Positions 1-6,930 of a stretch of DNA of 47,490 nt are shown here, one piece after another. The notes under the pieces were generated by a model. That model did not search any database and was not told where the DNA came from. It saw nothing but the letters and a program-made list of their open reading frames with translations. The position numbers and the translations under genes were made by a program. Each line of letters starts with the position of its first letter. Position 1 is the stretch's first letter. Source of the DNA: an uncultured Bacilli bacterium. GTDB taxonomy: Bacteria; Bacillota_I; Bacilli_A; RF39; UBA660. Location of the stretch: positions 1 through 47,490 of the forward strand of contig CAOLUI010000004.1 of NCBI GenBank assembly GCA_948479395.1. Reading direction: 5' to 3'.

Positions 1-10
1 TATCAAAAAT

Positions 11-41
11 AAAAGTATACACTTTTTTTGTGTACACTTTT
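11..41 (-). terminator. Hairpin terminator at window edge
   Basis: Two 12-nt arms (11-22 and 30-41) pair around a 7-nt T loop with one imperfect pair, which is a G-U wobble when read on the minus strand. The minus-strand 3' side runs into a T-rich stretch, so it looks like a Rho-independent terminator for a minus-strand transcript. It may mark an element boundary, because no gene is visible to its left. Confidence 0.45.
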
Positions 42-106
42 ATCTTACAACTTCAAAGTACCGTCTAGTTTTTTTGTTATTTGAGAATGGAAGTGAAGAG
101 TTTTTT

Positions 107-379
107 ATGAAAGTAGAAGTAAAAGAATTAAAAATTAGTAATGAATTGCAAAAAAAGATTGATATGATATGTAGATTTGCAGGTGTAAGTTCAAACTTAA
201 CAAGTGGATGTGTAAAAAATATAAAAGGAACAAATATTGCCTATGTGAAACCTCATATCTTATCAGTTAATGGAAATGACTATTTATTATTTGAAGAATG
301 TGATGATGTATTTATAAATGGTTATTCCAAAAGTATTAAGTTAAAAGATTTGTGCATGTATTTGAAAGAAACTAAATAA
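107..379 (+). CDS. Small hypothetical protein, 90 aa
   Basis: Reads from the ATG at 107; an in-frame TTG at 74 lies farther upstream but has no better ribosome site. The product is a soluble, lysine-rich 90-residue protein with no signal peptide, membrane segment or motif I recognise. It precedes the serine recombinase in the same direction with a 110-base gap holding repeats, so it probably belongs to the same element. A role as a regulator or directionality factor is possible but unsupported. Confidence 0.5.
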   Translation: MKVEVKELKISNELQKKIDMICRFAGVSSNLTSGCVKNIKGTNIAYVKPHILSVNGNDYLLFEECDDVFINGYSKSIKLKDLCMYLKETK

Positions 380-393
380 TTTAATTTAAAACT

Positions 394-451
394 AGGCGTA
401 CAAAATAAGGCGTACTTTGAGGTTAAAAGTATGGGACTTTTGTACTTTTAA
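394..451 (+). promoter_or_regulatory. Repeat-rich leader upstream of recombinase
   Basis: Two direct copies of the octamer AGGCGTAC (394-401 and 408-415, 14 bases apart) are followed by a perfect 9-bp inverted repeat, TTAAAAGTA (423-431) and TACTTTTAA (443-451). This fills the space just before the recombinase ribosome site. It could be an operator, a recombinase-binding site or an attenuator hairpin; the sequence does not decide. Confidence 0.4.
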
Positions 452-489
452 TCTCTCTTTAAAAAAATAAGAAAAGGAGAGATTTAAAA

Positions 490-2331
490 ATGAATGAAGA
501 AAAGAGAATTGCAGGGATTTACATTAGAGTGAGTACACTCGACCAAGCTCGTGAAGGATTTAGTCTAGGAGAACAAGAAGCTAGGTTAAAAGACTTCTGT
601 AAAGCAAAACAATATGAAGTATATAAAGTATATGCTGATGAAGGAATTAGTGCTAAAAACGATAAAAGACCAGCATATCAGGAGATGATGAATGATGTTA
701 AGAATGGTACTATTAATGTCATTGTAGCATTTAAAATGGATAGACTTACTCGTAGTGTCTATGATGTAGAAAAACTAATGAAGATAGTTAAAGAAGCAGG
801 ATGTGATATAGATTGTCTAGCTGATGAATCAAATACTACTACATCCAATGGTAGAATGGTTATGAGGATTATGACAAGTGTATCCCAAAATGAAATAGAA
901 AAGTGTTCTGAAAGGACAAAACTAGGAATGGTTGGTGCTATCAAGGCTGGACACATTCCCAATCGAACTCCTCTAGGATTTAAAAGAGATAACAAAAAGT
1001 TAGTTGTTGATCCACTTAATAAAGATATTATAGTAAGAGTTTTTGACTTATATTTAGAAGGAAAAAGTCATCAAACGATTGCCAATATCTATAATCAAGA
1101 AAAAGTATTAGGAAAGACAAATTGGTATGATTCTACTATACAAAAGATACTATCAAATGAATTATATAAAGGAGATTTTGTAAATGGCAGAAAAACAAAA
1201 TATCCTACTTACTATGAAAATGTAGTTGAACCTATTGTATCTAAAGAAAAATGGAATAATTGTCAATCACAAAAACAAAGAAATGCTAGACACTATGAAA
1301 GAACAGCAACTTATCTTTTTACAAATAAATCAAAATGTTCTAATTGTGGGTGTTTTCTAGGTGGGAAAGCTACTACAAAACCTAGTGGAAAGAAATATTA
1401 TTACTATCAATGCAAAAAATGTAAAACAAACTACAAAGAAGTTGATATATTAGAACTTCTTGCTATGCAAATTGTTGATTTAGTTAAGTTAGATGACTTA
1501 ATGAATAATTACTATACACCTTTTATCAAGTCAAAATTAGATAATAAAGAAATTGATTATGAGAAACAAATTAAAGAGTTAGATAAGCAATTAGATAGGA
1601 TTAAAGCAGTTTATATAAAGGGTATTGTTAAAGAAAATGAATTTGAAAAAGAGTTTAATCATATTGAATATCAAAAACAAGATTTATTAAAGAAATGGCA
1701 AGAACAAAAACAATATGAATCATTAAACTTCACAGTTGATGATTTACTAATATTAGAAGATAAACAACATTTAGATATTTATACTAGACCAGAAGAATTT
1801 GTTCTAGGTTTATATAATTGTATTCAAGATTTAACTAGAGAAAAAGCTCAAAAACTAATTGCTACCTATATTGATAATTTAGAATTACAAGTAGTAAATA
1901 ATAAATTAGAAATAACAAATATCAATTTTAGAGAAGATTTCTTGTGTTCTTTAGTAAATAATCACAATGAATATGGTATTCCATTAAATTATACTTTATT
2001 TAGTGATGAAGATGGAAATAAAATACCAATGAATCACGAAGGAAAAACACATGAAGAAGCCTATAACTATTTTGAAAAACTTAAATCTACAATTACAGAT
2101 GATTGCAAGTTAAACTACTATGAAATAGAAGCAGATGAACAACTTGAAGATGTAGGATTTATTCCTAATGGAGATTATGAGAAAGTATTAAGACTAATTG
2201 TTTTATCAGATAGTAAAAAATATAATGATAAAACATTAAGATTAGGTGTTATTACCTTAGATTTAGAAAGTGCCTTACTATGTCGTGTAAAAAGGATAAA
2301 GGAGGCTAAAAATGAGTTATGCCATATTTAG
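490..2331 (+). CDS. Large serine recombinase, TnpX-like
   Basis: A 613-residue site-specific DNA recombinase. The N-terminal resolvase domain (about 7-150) has the catalytic serine in IYIRVST (S15) and the conserved RLTRS segment; the recombinase domain follows. A zinc ribbon (CSNCG then CKKC, about 280-310) and a coiled coil rich in K/E (about 350-410) come next. The extended C-terminal part after about 470 is not recognisable. An AGGAGAG ribosome site precedes the ATG. It overlaps the MobV gene by 20 bases, so the two are translationally linked. A recombinase next to a Mob/Pre relaxase is the arrangement of Tn4451-type mobilisable transposons (tnpX/tnpZ). It probably excises and inserts the element through a circular form. 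Confidence 0.9.
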   Translation: MNEEKRIAGIYIRVSTLDQAREGFSLGEQEARLKDFCKAKQYEVYKVYADEGISAKNDKRPAYQEMMNDVKNGTINVIVAFKMDRLTRSVYDVEKLMKIVKEAGCDIDCLADESNTTTSNGRMVMRIMTSVSQNEIEKCSERTKLGMVGAIKAGHIPNRTPLGFKRDNKKLVVDPLNKDIIVRVFDLYLEGKSHQTIANIYNQEKVLGKTNWYDSTIQKILSNELYKGDFVNGRKTKYPTYYENVVEPIVSKEKWNNCQSQKQRNARHYERTATYLFTNKSKCSNCGCFLGGKATTKPSGKKYYYYQCKKCKTNYKEVDILELLAMQIVDLVKLDDLMNNYYTPFIKSKLDNKEIDYEKQIKELDKQLDRIKAVYIKGIVKENEFEKEFNHIEYQKQDLLKKWQEQKQYESLNFTVDDLLILEDKQHLDIYTRPEEFVLGLYNCIQDLTREKAQKLIATYIDNLELQVVNNKLEITNINFREDFLCSLVNNHNEYGIPLNYTLFSDEDGNKIPMNHEGKTHEEAYNYFEKLKSTITDDCKLNYYEIEADEQLEDVGFIPNGDYEKVLRLIVLSDSKKYNDKTLRLGVITLDLESALLCRVKRIKEAKNELCHI

Positions 2332-3538
2332 ATGTGAAGGCGTCAAATCATTAAGTGATTTGACTAATAGAGGTAAACACAACAAAAGAGAAAAAGAATC
2401 TTATAAAACAAACCCTGATATTAGAATAGAAGATAGTCCTAAAAATATTGAACTTATTAAGTGTGACATGAGATACATTGATAGATTTTATGAAATAACA
2501 AAAGATTATCGTTTGGAATTTAACGAAAGAATGAAAAATACTAGATCTGATAGAAAGAAAAGTTTTTATCAAATGATAAATGATTCTAAAAGTGTTGTTG
2601 CAGATGAAATACTTTTTACAAGTGATAAGATATTCTTTGATAGTTTATCTGAAGAAGAATTAATGAAATGGGCAAATACCATATTAGATTTTGTTTATGA
2701 GGATATGGGTTATAAAAAAGAACAAATTATTCATGCTACCTTACACATGGATGAAAAAACTCCTCACATTCATTTAGTTGTGGTTCCTCTTGTTAAAAAT
2801 TTTGATAAACGAGTGAATAAAGAAAGATATTCTATTTCTAAAAAGGCATATATCAAAAATAGTATTCATCTAAGTGAACTACAAGATAAATATTGTAACC
2901 GATTAAATAAAAATGGGTTTAAATTGGAAAGAGGACAAAAAAATACAGGTGTAAAAAACCTTAGTCCAAAACAACTGAAACAAGTAACAAGAATCTTTAA
3001 TAAAGATTTAGATAATACCAAATGGGAACTCAACAGAAAATATAGAACACTTATTAGTAAAATGGAGAGTAAAACCAAAGGTATTTTAAATAAGAAGATA
3101 GTATTTGATTATGATACTTATTTAGAATTAATGGAATATTTAAAACAAGCAAATGATGCAGTTAATAAGGTTGCTAAAAGCGAAGGACTTTATCAAGAGT
3201 TAGAAAAAGAAATTAAATACTATAAAGCATTCTTAGCAGTTAATGATGAAAAAGATAATGAAATAAAATATTTAAAGAAAGAGCTTGCAGAAGTAAATAC
3301 CAAATACGATTATCTAAAAAGTTTTATTTCTAATTTGCTTCAATTACTAAAAGGTATATTTAGGAAAATATTATCTATTGGTACCGACAAAGAAAAAGAT
3401 TTAGTTAGTGAGCAATTAAAAGAATGTTATGATAATCATTTATATAGTGAATCTGATATAAATGATATTGTTAAAGACACATCAAAAGAGGCAGAATTAA
3501 CAAATTATACTGAAGAAAAGGACTACGATTATTTTTAA
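2312..3538 (+). CDS. MobV-family relaxase (Mob/Pre)
   Basis: A 408-residue relaxase of the Mob_Pre family that nicks one strand at an origin of transfer and pilots it to a recipient. The N-terminus MSYAIFRCEGVKS is the usual family start, and the metal-binding motif HMDEKTPHIH (about residues 145-154) supplies the clustered histidines of the HUH-like active site. The C-terminal third is charged and coiled-coil-like with a short hydrophobic segment near 340-355. The start is fixed by AAAGGAGG seven bases before ATG, inside the end of the recombinase gene. Length fits the family. No origin of transfer could be assigned with confidence. Confidence 0.9.
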   Translation: MSYAIFRCEGVKSLSDLTNRGKHNKREKESYKTNPDIRIEDSPKNIELIKCDMRYIDRFYEITKDYRLEFNERMKNTRSDRKKSFYQMINDSKSVVADEILFTSDKIFFDSLSEEELMKWANTILDFVYEDMGYKKEQIIHATLHMDEKTPHIHLVVVPLVKNFDKRVNKERYSISKKAYIKNSIHLSELQDKYCNRLNKNGFKLERGQKNTGVKNLSPKQLKQVTRIFNKDLDNTKWELNRKYRTLISKMESKTKGILNKKIVFDYDTYLELMEYLKQANDAVNKVAKSEGLYQELEKEIKYYKAFLAVNDEKDNEIKYLKKELAEVNTKYDYLKSFISNLLQLLKGIFRKILSIGTDKEKDLVSEQLKECYDNHLYSESDINDIVKDTSKEAELTNYTEEKDYDYF

Positions 3539-3551
3539 AATCGTAGTCCTT
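3518..3551. terminator. 13-bp inverted repeat at end of relaxase gene
   Basis: Perfect 13-nt arms (3518-3530 and 3539-3551) flank an 8-nt loop and overlap the relaxase stop codon. The T-rich flank is on the minus-strand side, so it may act mainly on transcripts arriving from the right, or it may be a structural element of the mobile unit. Confidence 0.5.
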
Positions 3552-3580
3552 AAATACTAAATGGTGTCAATTTAGTAAAA

Positions 3581-3633
3581 CACACTTGTACATTGACATA
3601 ATCAATGAACGTGTGAAAAAGATAAATCTTTTT
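3581..3633. repeat. Two adjacent stem-loops between relaxase and DnaJ gene
   Basis: An interrupted stem pairs CACAC (3581-3585) with GTGTG (3611-3615) and, inside it, CATTGA (3591-3596) with TCAATG (3602-3607). A second hairpin pairs AAAAAGAT (3616-3623) with ATCTTTTT (3626-3633). Such clustered dyads occur at transfer origins and at terminators; the second is terminator-like on the plus strand. Confidence 0.4.
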
Positions 3634-3645
3634 AGAATTCCTAAT

Positions 3646-3674
3646 TTTACAGAACTTAAAAATTTTGATATACT
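3646..3674 (+). promoter_or_regulatory. Promoter for DnaJ-domain gene
   Basis: TTTACA (3646-3651) and TATACT (3669-3674) are separated by 17 bases, a close match to the housekeeping sigma-A pattern, about 57 bases before the DnaJ start codon. The DnaJ gene is therefore probably expressed independently of the relaxase. Confidence 0.65.
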
Positions 3675-3730
3675 ATTTGTAGTAATTTTATTTAAATAAA
3701 TTAAAAACAAAGTAATTTGGAGGAATTAGT

Positions 3731-4726
3731 ATGTCTAAAAATTTTTATGATGTTTTAGGTGTTCCTAAGAATGCTAAAGATAATGAGATTAAAAGAGCCT
3801 ATAGAGAGTTGTCTAAAAAATATCATCCTGATATTAACCCTAATAATCCAGAAGCAGAAAAAAAATTTAAAGAGATTAATGAAGCTTATGCAACTCTTGG
3901 AAAACCAGAAAAAAAAGAAAAATATGATCTAACAATAAAAATTGATTCTAGTAGAAATGAATTTAATGGTAGTATAAATAATACTAATACTTCTCCTATT
4001 TGTGAAGATATATTTAAAAATGAAAGACTTGATTATATAAAATTTTTAAATGAAAATGAGGAAAGAGCAAATCTATGTGGTAGAACGTTAAAACCATTGA
4101 TAGAGGATGCATATAGCATTCCAGGATTAGTAATCTATGAGAAAAAAGTACAAATTCAAAATGAATTAATACAATTAGAGAGGAATTGCTTGGCATTTGA
4201 TAGATATATGGAGTTTTTGAATAAAAATGAAGAAAGGGCTAATCTTTGTAGTAAATCATTACAAGAAATTAAGAAGAAAATTATAAATAAACGTGGAATT
4301 CTTTCACAATCCGAAATTTTTGATTTTGAACGTGAGATTGAGAGACAGTTATGGCATTTCGAAGAAGAAAGAAAAAATAAAATTGAAATTCTTAAAGCTG
4401 AATTAATGAAAAAAGGATTAGATTTTGAAGCATATTTAGCTGAAAGAAATTTATTAGAGAATACAATATCATCCAATGCTATATTAACAGCTATAAAGTC
4501 AATGAATTTAATTGATAAAATTAATCTGCAATTACTGACAGTAGGAATAACTATAGAAGAATTTTTAACATCAAGGGGAAAAATGTTAATTCAAATGAGA
4601 TACAAAGAACTTGTTGAAATACATGAAGGAATTAATAATCTTATGCAAAATAATAAACTTGCAAATATCAATGATATAATGGCAATTAATTTAAGTGAAA
4701 ATGAGGGGATTAAAAAAAGAGCATAA
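3731..4726 (+). CDS. J-domain protein with C-terminal repeats
   Basis: A 331-residue protein starting with a typical J domain (about 1-70: FYDVLGVPKNA, the HPD motif in KKYHPDIN, then EINEAYATLG), which stimulates an Hsp70 (DnaK) partner. It lacks the Gly/Phe region, zinc fingers and C-terminal domains of true DnaJ, so it is not the housekeeping chaperone. The rest is predicted helical and contains an internal duplication: FLNENEERANLC and FLNKNEERANLC occur about 50 residues apart. AGGAGG-like bases precede the ATG. It may be cargo of the adjacent mobile element; substrate unknown. Confidence 0.8.
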   Translation: MSKNFYDVLGVPKNAKDNEIKRAYRELSKKYHPDINPNNPEAEKKFKEINEAYATLGKPEKKEKYDLTIKIDSSRNEFNGSINNTNTSPICEDIFKNERLDYIKFLNENEERANLCGRTLKPLIEDAYSIPGLVIYEKKVQIQNELIQLERNCLAFDRYMEFLNKNEERANLCSKSLQEIKKKIINKRGILSQSEIFDFEREIERQLWHFEEERKNKIEILKAELMKKGLDFEAYLAERNLLENTISSNAILTAIKSMNLIDKINLQLLTVGITIEEFLTSRGKMLIQMRYKELVEIHEGINNLMQNNKLANINDIMAINLSENEGIKKRA

Positions 4727-4759
4727 AATATATAATTTGCAATACTGAAAACAAAAAAA

Positions 4760-4910
4760 TTAAGAAAAAAGGCAGAGTGTGTTATACTATAGTTAGTTAA
4801 TATATTATTACTAACTATTTCTTTTGCCTAAGGAGTTGTTGTACGTCCTTCCGAAGGGCACGTGATAAAAAGAGATTCCCAAAAACTTTTATTTTTTCCC
4901 TAATACCTTG
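4760..4910 (+). other. Promoter followed by structured untranslated RNA, unknown function
   Basis: TTAAGA (4760-4765) and TATACT (4783-4788) with a 17-base spacer form a plus-strand promoter. The predicted transcript begins with an inverted repeat TAGTTAGT (4790-4797) / ACTAACTA (4810-4817), then a ribosome-site-like AAGGAG (4830-4835), a possible nine-codon reading frame from TTG 4839 to TGA 4863-4865, and a bulged hairpin around CCTTCCGAAGG (4847-4857). No full-length gene follows on this strand, so it is either a small RNA or the relic of a leader whose gene was lost. I do not recognise the family. Confidence 0.35.
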
Positions 4911-4928
4911 ACCTCGATATATATTAAA

Positions 4929-5183
4929 TTACCTAGAACGTCCACTAAGTTCATTTATTTCCTCATCTATTACTGACATTATGCCATCATCCATAGGTGT
5001 AACATCCCTTTCTCTTTTAATTATTTGATAGCCATTTACTTGAGCCTGTAAAAGTAACTTTTTATAATCACTTAAAGCTTGATTAATCGCTTCTCCATCA
5101 TTTGCAGCAAAATTCTTATCTTCTGTATAATAAATTTTGTTAGCATCATCAATAACAACTAAAACTTCAATCGTTTGAAACAT
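4929..5183 (-). CDS. Small hypothetical protein, 84 aa
   Basis: Start chosen at the ATG at 5183 because TTAGGAGG lies 9 bases upstream; a longer frame to 5237 has no ribosome site. The 84-residue acidic soluble product begins MFQTIEVLVVIDD, suggesting a beta strand, and has no motif I recognise. Its leader is a near copy of the one before the next gene (5385-5642), so the two are probably read in one transcript that starts upstream of tRNA-Trp or are controlled alike. Confidence 0.65.
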   Translation of the reverse strand: MFQTIEVLVVIDDANKIYYTEDKNFAANDGEAINQALSDYKKLLLQAQVNGYQIIKRERDVTPMDDGIMSVIDEEINELSGRSR

Positions 5184-5191
5184 ACAACAAA

Positions 5192-5243
5192 ACCTCCTAA
5201 AATATATATAAAGAACCCATTGGTTCAATTCATTCAACTGGCA
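5192..5243 (-). repeat. Leader repeat, copy 1
   Basis: About 52 bases very similar to 5648-5698, including the core 5213-5243 in which only a few bases differ. On the minus strand the core begins TGCCA, continues through a short GAAC...GTTC hairpin and ends at the ribosome site of the downstream gene. Confidence 0.7.
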
Positions 5244-5384
5244 TATAAATAATATGGATTCACAATTATTTTATTTTGCTATGCCTTTCATAATAAATCA
5301 AATACTAAAACTTTTACTTCTTCTAATGTCTTAATATTTATAGTTATGTATAAACTACATAAAAATTATAATACAACATTATGA

Positions 5385-5642
5385 TTATAAATCATTAATT
5401 TTTTCAAAGCGATATTTTTGAGTAGCATTTGGATATTTTTCATGATCTACTTCAGACAAAAACATATCTAAAGGTCTTGCGTAAATACCATCCTTATGAT
5501 TTGTTTTACCATCATTATCCATACAGCGATAAACAATTAACTTTTCTCCTGTTTCGCTGTGTTCGGCAACAGTAATTACAAATGCTCTTGCACCTTTAAA
5601 ATGCTGCCACATTGTAAAAGGTCTAACAATTCTTTCCTTCAT
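5385..5642 (-). CDS. DUF1653 domain protein
   Basis: An 85-residue protein matching the DUF1653 pattern: an N-terminal W-x-HFKG, then AEHSETGEKLIVYR, YARPLDMF, and a C-terminal YPNATQKYRFE. The family is widespread and its biochemical role is not established. The start is the ATG at 5642, five bases after AGGAG; a GTG two codons upstream is less well placed. It lies directly downstream of tRNA-Trp on the same strand and shares its leader with the next gene. Confidence 0.85.
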   Translation of the reverse strand: MKERIVRPFTMWQHFKGARAFVITVAEHSETGEKLIVYRCMDNDGKTNHKDGIYARPLDMFLSEVDHEKYPNATQKYRFEKINDL

Positions 5643-5647
5643 AAACA

Positions 5648-5698
5648 CTCCTAAAATCTATCTAAATGAACACATTGGTTCAATTCATTCACATGGCA
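5648..5698 (-). repeat. Leader repeat, copy 2, touching the tRNA-Trp 3' end
   Basis: Near copy of 5192-5243. Its upstream edge (minus strand) is the TGCCA that forms the 3' end of tRNA-Trp, so similarity between the two copies begins exactly at the tRNA terminus. Confidence 0.7.
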
Positions 5699-5767
5699 GG
5701 GGATGAGAGAATCGAACTCCCAACTAAAGTTTTGGAGACTCCTATTATACCATTTAACTAATCCCCT
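5694..5767 (-). tRNA. tRNA-Trp (CCA)
   Basis: A complete 74-nt cloverleaf: acceptor AGGGGAT pairs with ATCCCCT, the T arm contains GTTCGATTC, and the anticodon loop CTCCAAA gives anticodon CCA. The CCA end is encoded. The anticodon stem has two G-U pairs. CCA reads only UGG, in keeping with UGA serving as a stop in this genome. Confidence 0.95.
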
Positions 5768-5843
5768 AAAAATTAATAAAAATATTATAACATCTATTTA
5801 ACAAATTAGCAATTTTTTTCATATTATATTTTAGGTGATTATT

Positions 5844-6266
5844 ATGCTCATTAATTATACATCCAAAGAATTAGATTTACTTGCCAGAATCATGCGCGCA
5901 GAAGCTTTAGCTGAAGGTAACTTAGGAATGTTAATGGTTGGTAATGTTGTAGTAAATCGTGCTATCGCTAATTGTTTAACTTTTACTAATATAAGAAGTA
6001 TAACTGATGCTGTTTATCAAAAAAACCAATTTTCTGGAACTCAAGGATCATTGTTTCAAGCATCTGCTACAACTCTTGAAAAAAATTTAGCTGAAAGAGC
6101 CTTAAGAGGAGAATACTATTACCCAGCTACTCACGCCTTATGGTTTTATGCTCCAGCCAAAAATACTTCTTGCAAAAGTGTATGGTATGATCAAGACTTT
6201 GCTGGAAGTTATAAAAATCATTGTTTCTATAGACCTGACCCTGGTGTTTGTAACGAATTATATTAA
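5844..6266 (+). CDS. SleB/CwlJ-type cell wall hydrolase
   Basis: A 140-residue protein of the Hydrolase_2 family (spore-cortex lytic enzymes SleB and CwlJ). Family features visible are DLLARIMRAEALAEG with the catalytic glutamate, VVVNRAI, and the later NQFSG and ALWFYAP segments. It has no signal peptide or binding domain, like CwlJ rather than SleB. The ATG at 5844 is used because TTAGGTG lies six bases before it; a GTG at 5835 is part of that ribosome site. A promoter TTAACA / TATTAT sits just upstream. Likely acts on spore peptidoglycan, which is inference. Confidence 0.85.
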   Translation: MLINYTSKELDLLARIMRAEALAEGNLGMLMVGNVVVNRAIANCLTFTNIRSITDAVYQKNQFSGTQGSLFQASATTLEKNLAERALRGEYYYPATHALWFYAPAKNTSCKSVWYDQDFAGSYKNHCFYRPDPGVCNELY

Positions 6267-6285
6267 AGCCAACTTGGCTTTTTTT
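6265..6285 (+). terminator. Terminator after SleB-like gene
   Basis: AAAGCC (6265-6270) pairs with GGCTTT (6276-6281) and is followed by a T run, a compact Rho-independent terminator overlapping the stop codon. Confidence 0.8.
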
Positions 6286-6290
6286 CATAT

Positions 6291-6314
6291 AAAAAAAAAC
6301 AATCCTAAGATTGT
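6291..6314 (-). terminator. Terminator after LysM gene
   Basis: ACAATC (6299-6304) and GATTGT (6309-6314) pair around four bases, with a run of T on the minus-strand 3' side (6291-6298). It ends the transcript of the amidase/LysM gene and converges with the SleB-like gene. Confidence 0.8.
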
Positions 6315-6318
6315 CTCA

Positions 6319-6930
6319 TTATGGTATTAAAAGTTGTTGACCAACAGATAATAAGCTTGTGGATAAATTATTTAATTTTTGTATTTCTGTTACAGTCGTA
6401 TTAAATTTTCTTGCTATCCCATATAACGAATCTCCACTAACAACAACATAAACTTTGTTACCACTGTTATTATTTGGTATGTTTAATTTTTGGCCGATAC
6501 TTAATAAATTACTGGATAAATTATTTAACTGTTTAATTTCATTTACACTTGTGTTAAACATATTTGCAATTTTATATAAACTATCTCCACTTTTTACCGT
6601 GTAATAAGTACCATTATTGAAATCGCTTACTCCTTTAACTTTTAATACTTGACCTATACTTAAATTATTACTAGTTAAATTATTTAATGATTTTAATTGA
6701 TCAACAGTCATATTAAATTTATTAGCTATTCTATATAAAGTATCTCCTTGTTTTACTGTATAAGTATCTTCGGAAGTTGATGATCCTTCTTTTAATTTTA
6801 ATACTTGCCCAACAGATAAAGAATTAGAAGTTAAATTATTTAAACGTTTTAACTCATCAACTGTAAGTCCATTATTTTTGGCAATACTCCATAAAGTATC
6901 TCCAGATACATTTTTTATGTAACATTTTTA
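6319..6930 (-). pseudogene. LysM-repeat C-terminal part of the split amidase
   Basis: The open frame continues upstream of the apparent ATG at 6711 to a stop at 6928-6930, and codes for LysM peptidoglycan-binding repeats all the way. Four repeats can be read, each with the pattern V-x-x-GD-(T/S)-L-(W/Y)-x-IA then N-N-L and SVGQ or SIGQ, joined by Ser/Asn linkers, ending GQQLLIP. The first repeat is cut at SGDT: its beginning (SDYIVKSGD) lies at 10330-10360 on the other side of the 3.4-kb element. This piece has no start of its own beyond internal ATGs, so it is the tail of the amidase, not a separate gene. Confidence 0.85.

Larger units (their letters stand above)
490..4726 (+). mobile_element. 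Mobilisable element with serine recombinase and MobV relaxase (ends not located)
   Basis: The recombinase and relaxase form one unit and the DnaJ-type gene follows in the same direction, so this is read as an integrative mobilisable element resembling Tn4451. No conjugation apparatus is visible, so transfer would need a helper. I could not identify the ends: the left may lie outside the window or near the hairpin at 11-41, the right somewhere between 3.55 and 4.93 kb. Whether the DnaJ gene is cargo is therefore inference. Confidence 0.55.

Noticed and set aside
3581..3633. Definite MobV origin of transfer
   Set aside because: The stem-loops are downstream of the relaxase, whereas MobV origins usually lie upstream, and I could not match a nick-site sequence.
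5694..5767. Mycoplasma-type genetic code (UGA as Trp)
   Set aside because: The tRNA-Trp anticodon is CCA and several genes (for example truA, which ends at 26537) stop at UGA.
6319..6711. LysM gene as an independent 130-aa protein
   Set aside because: The coding pattern continues upstream to 6903 in the same frame and joins the amidase; the ATG at 6711 lies inside a repeat.
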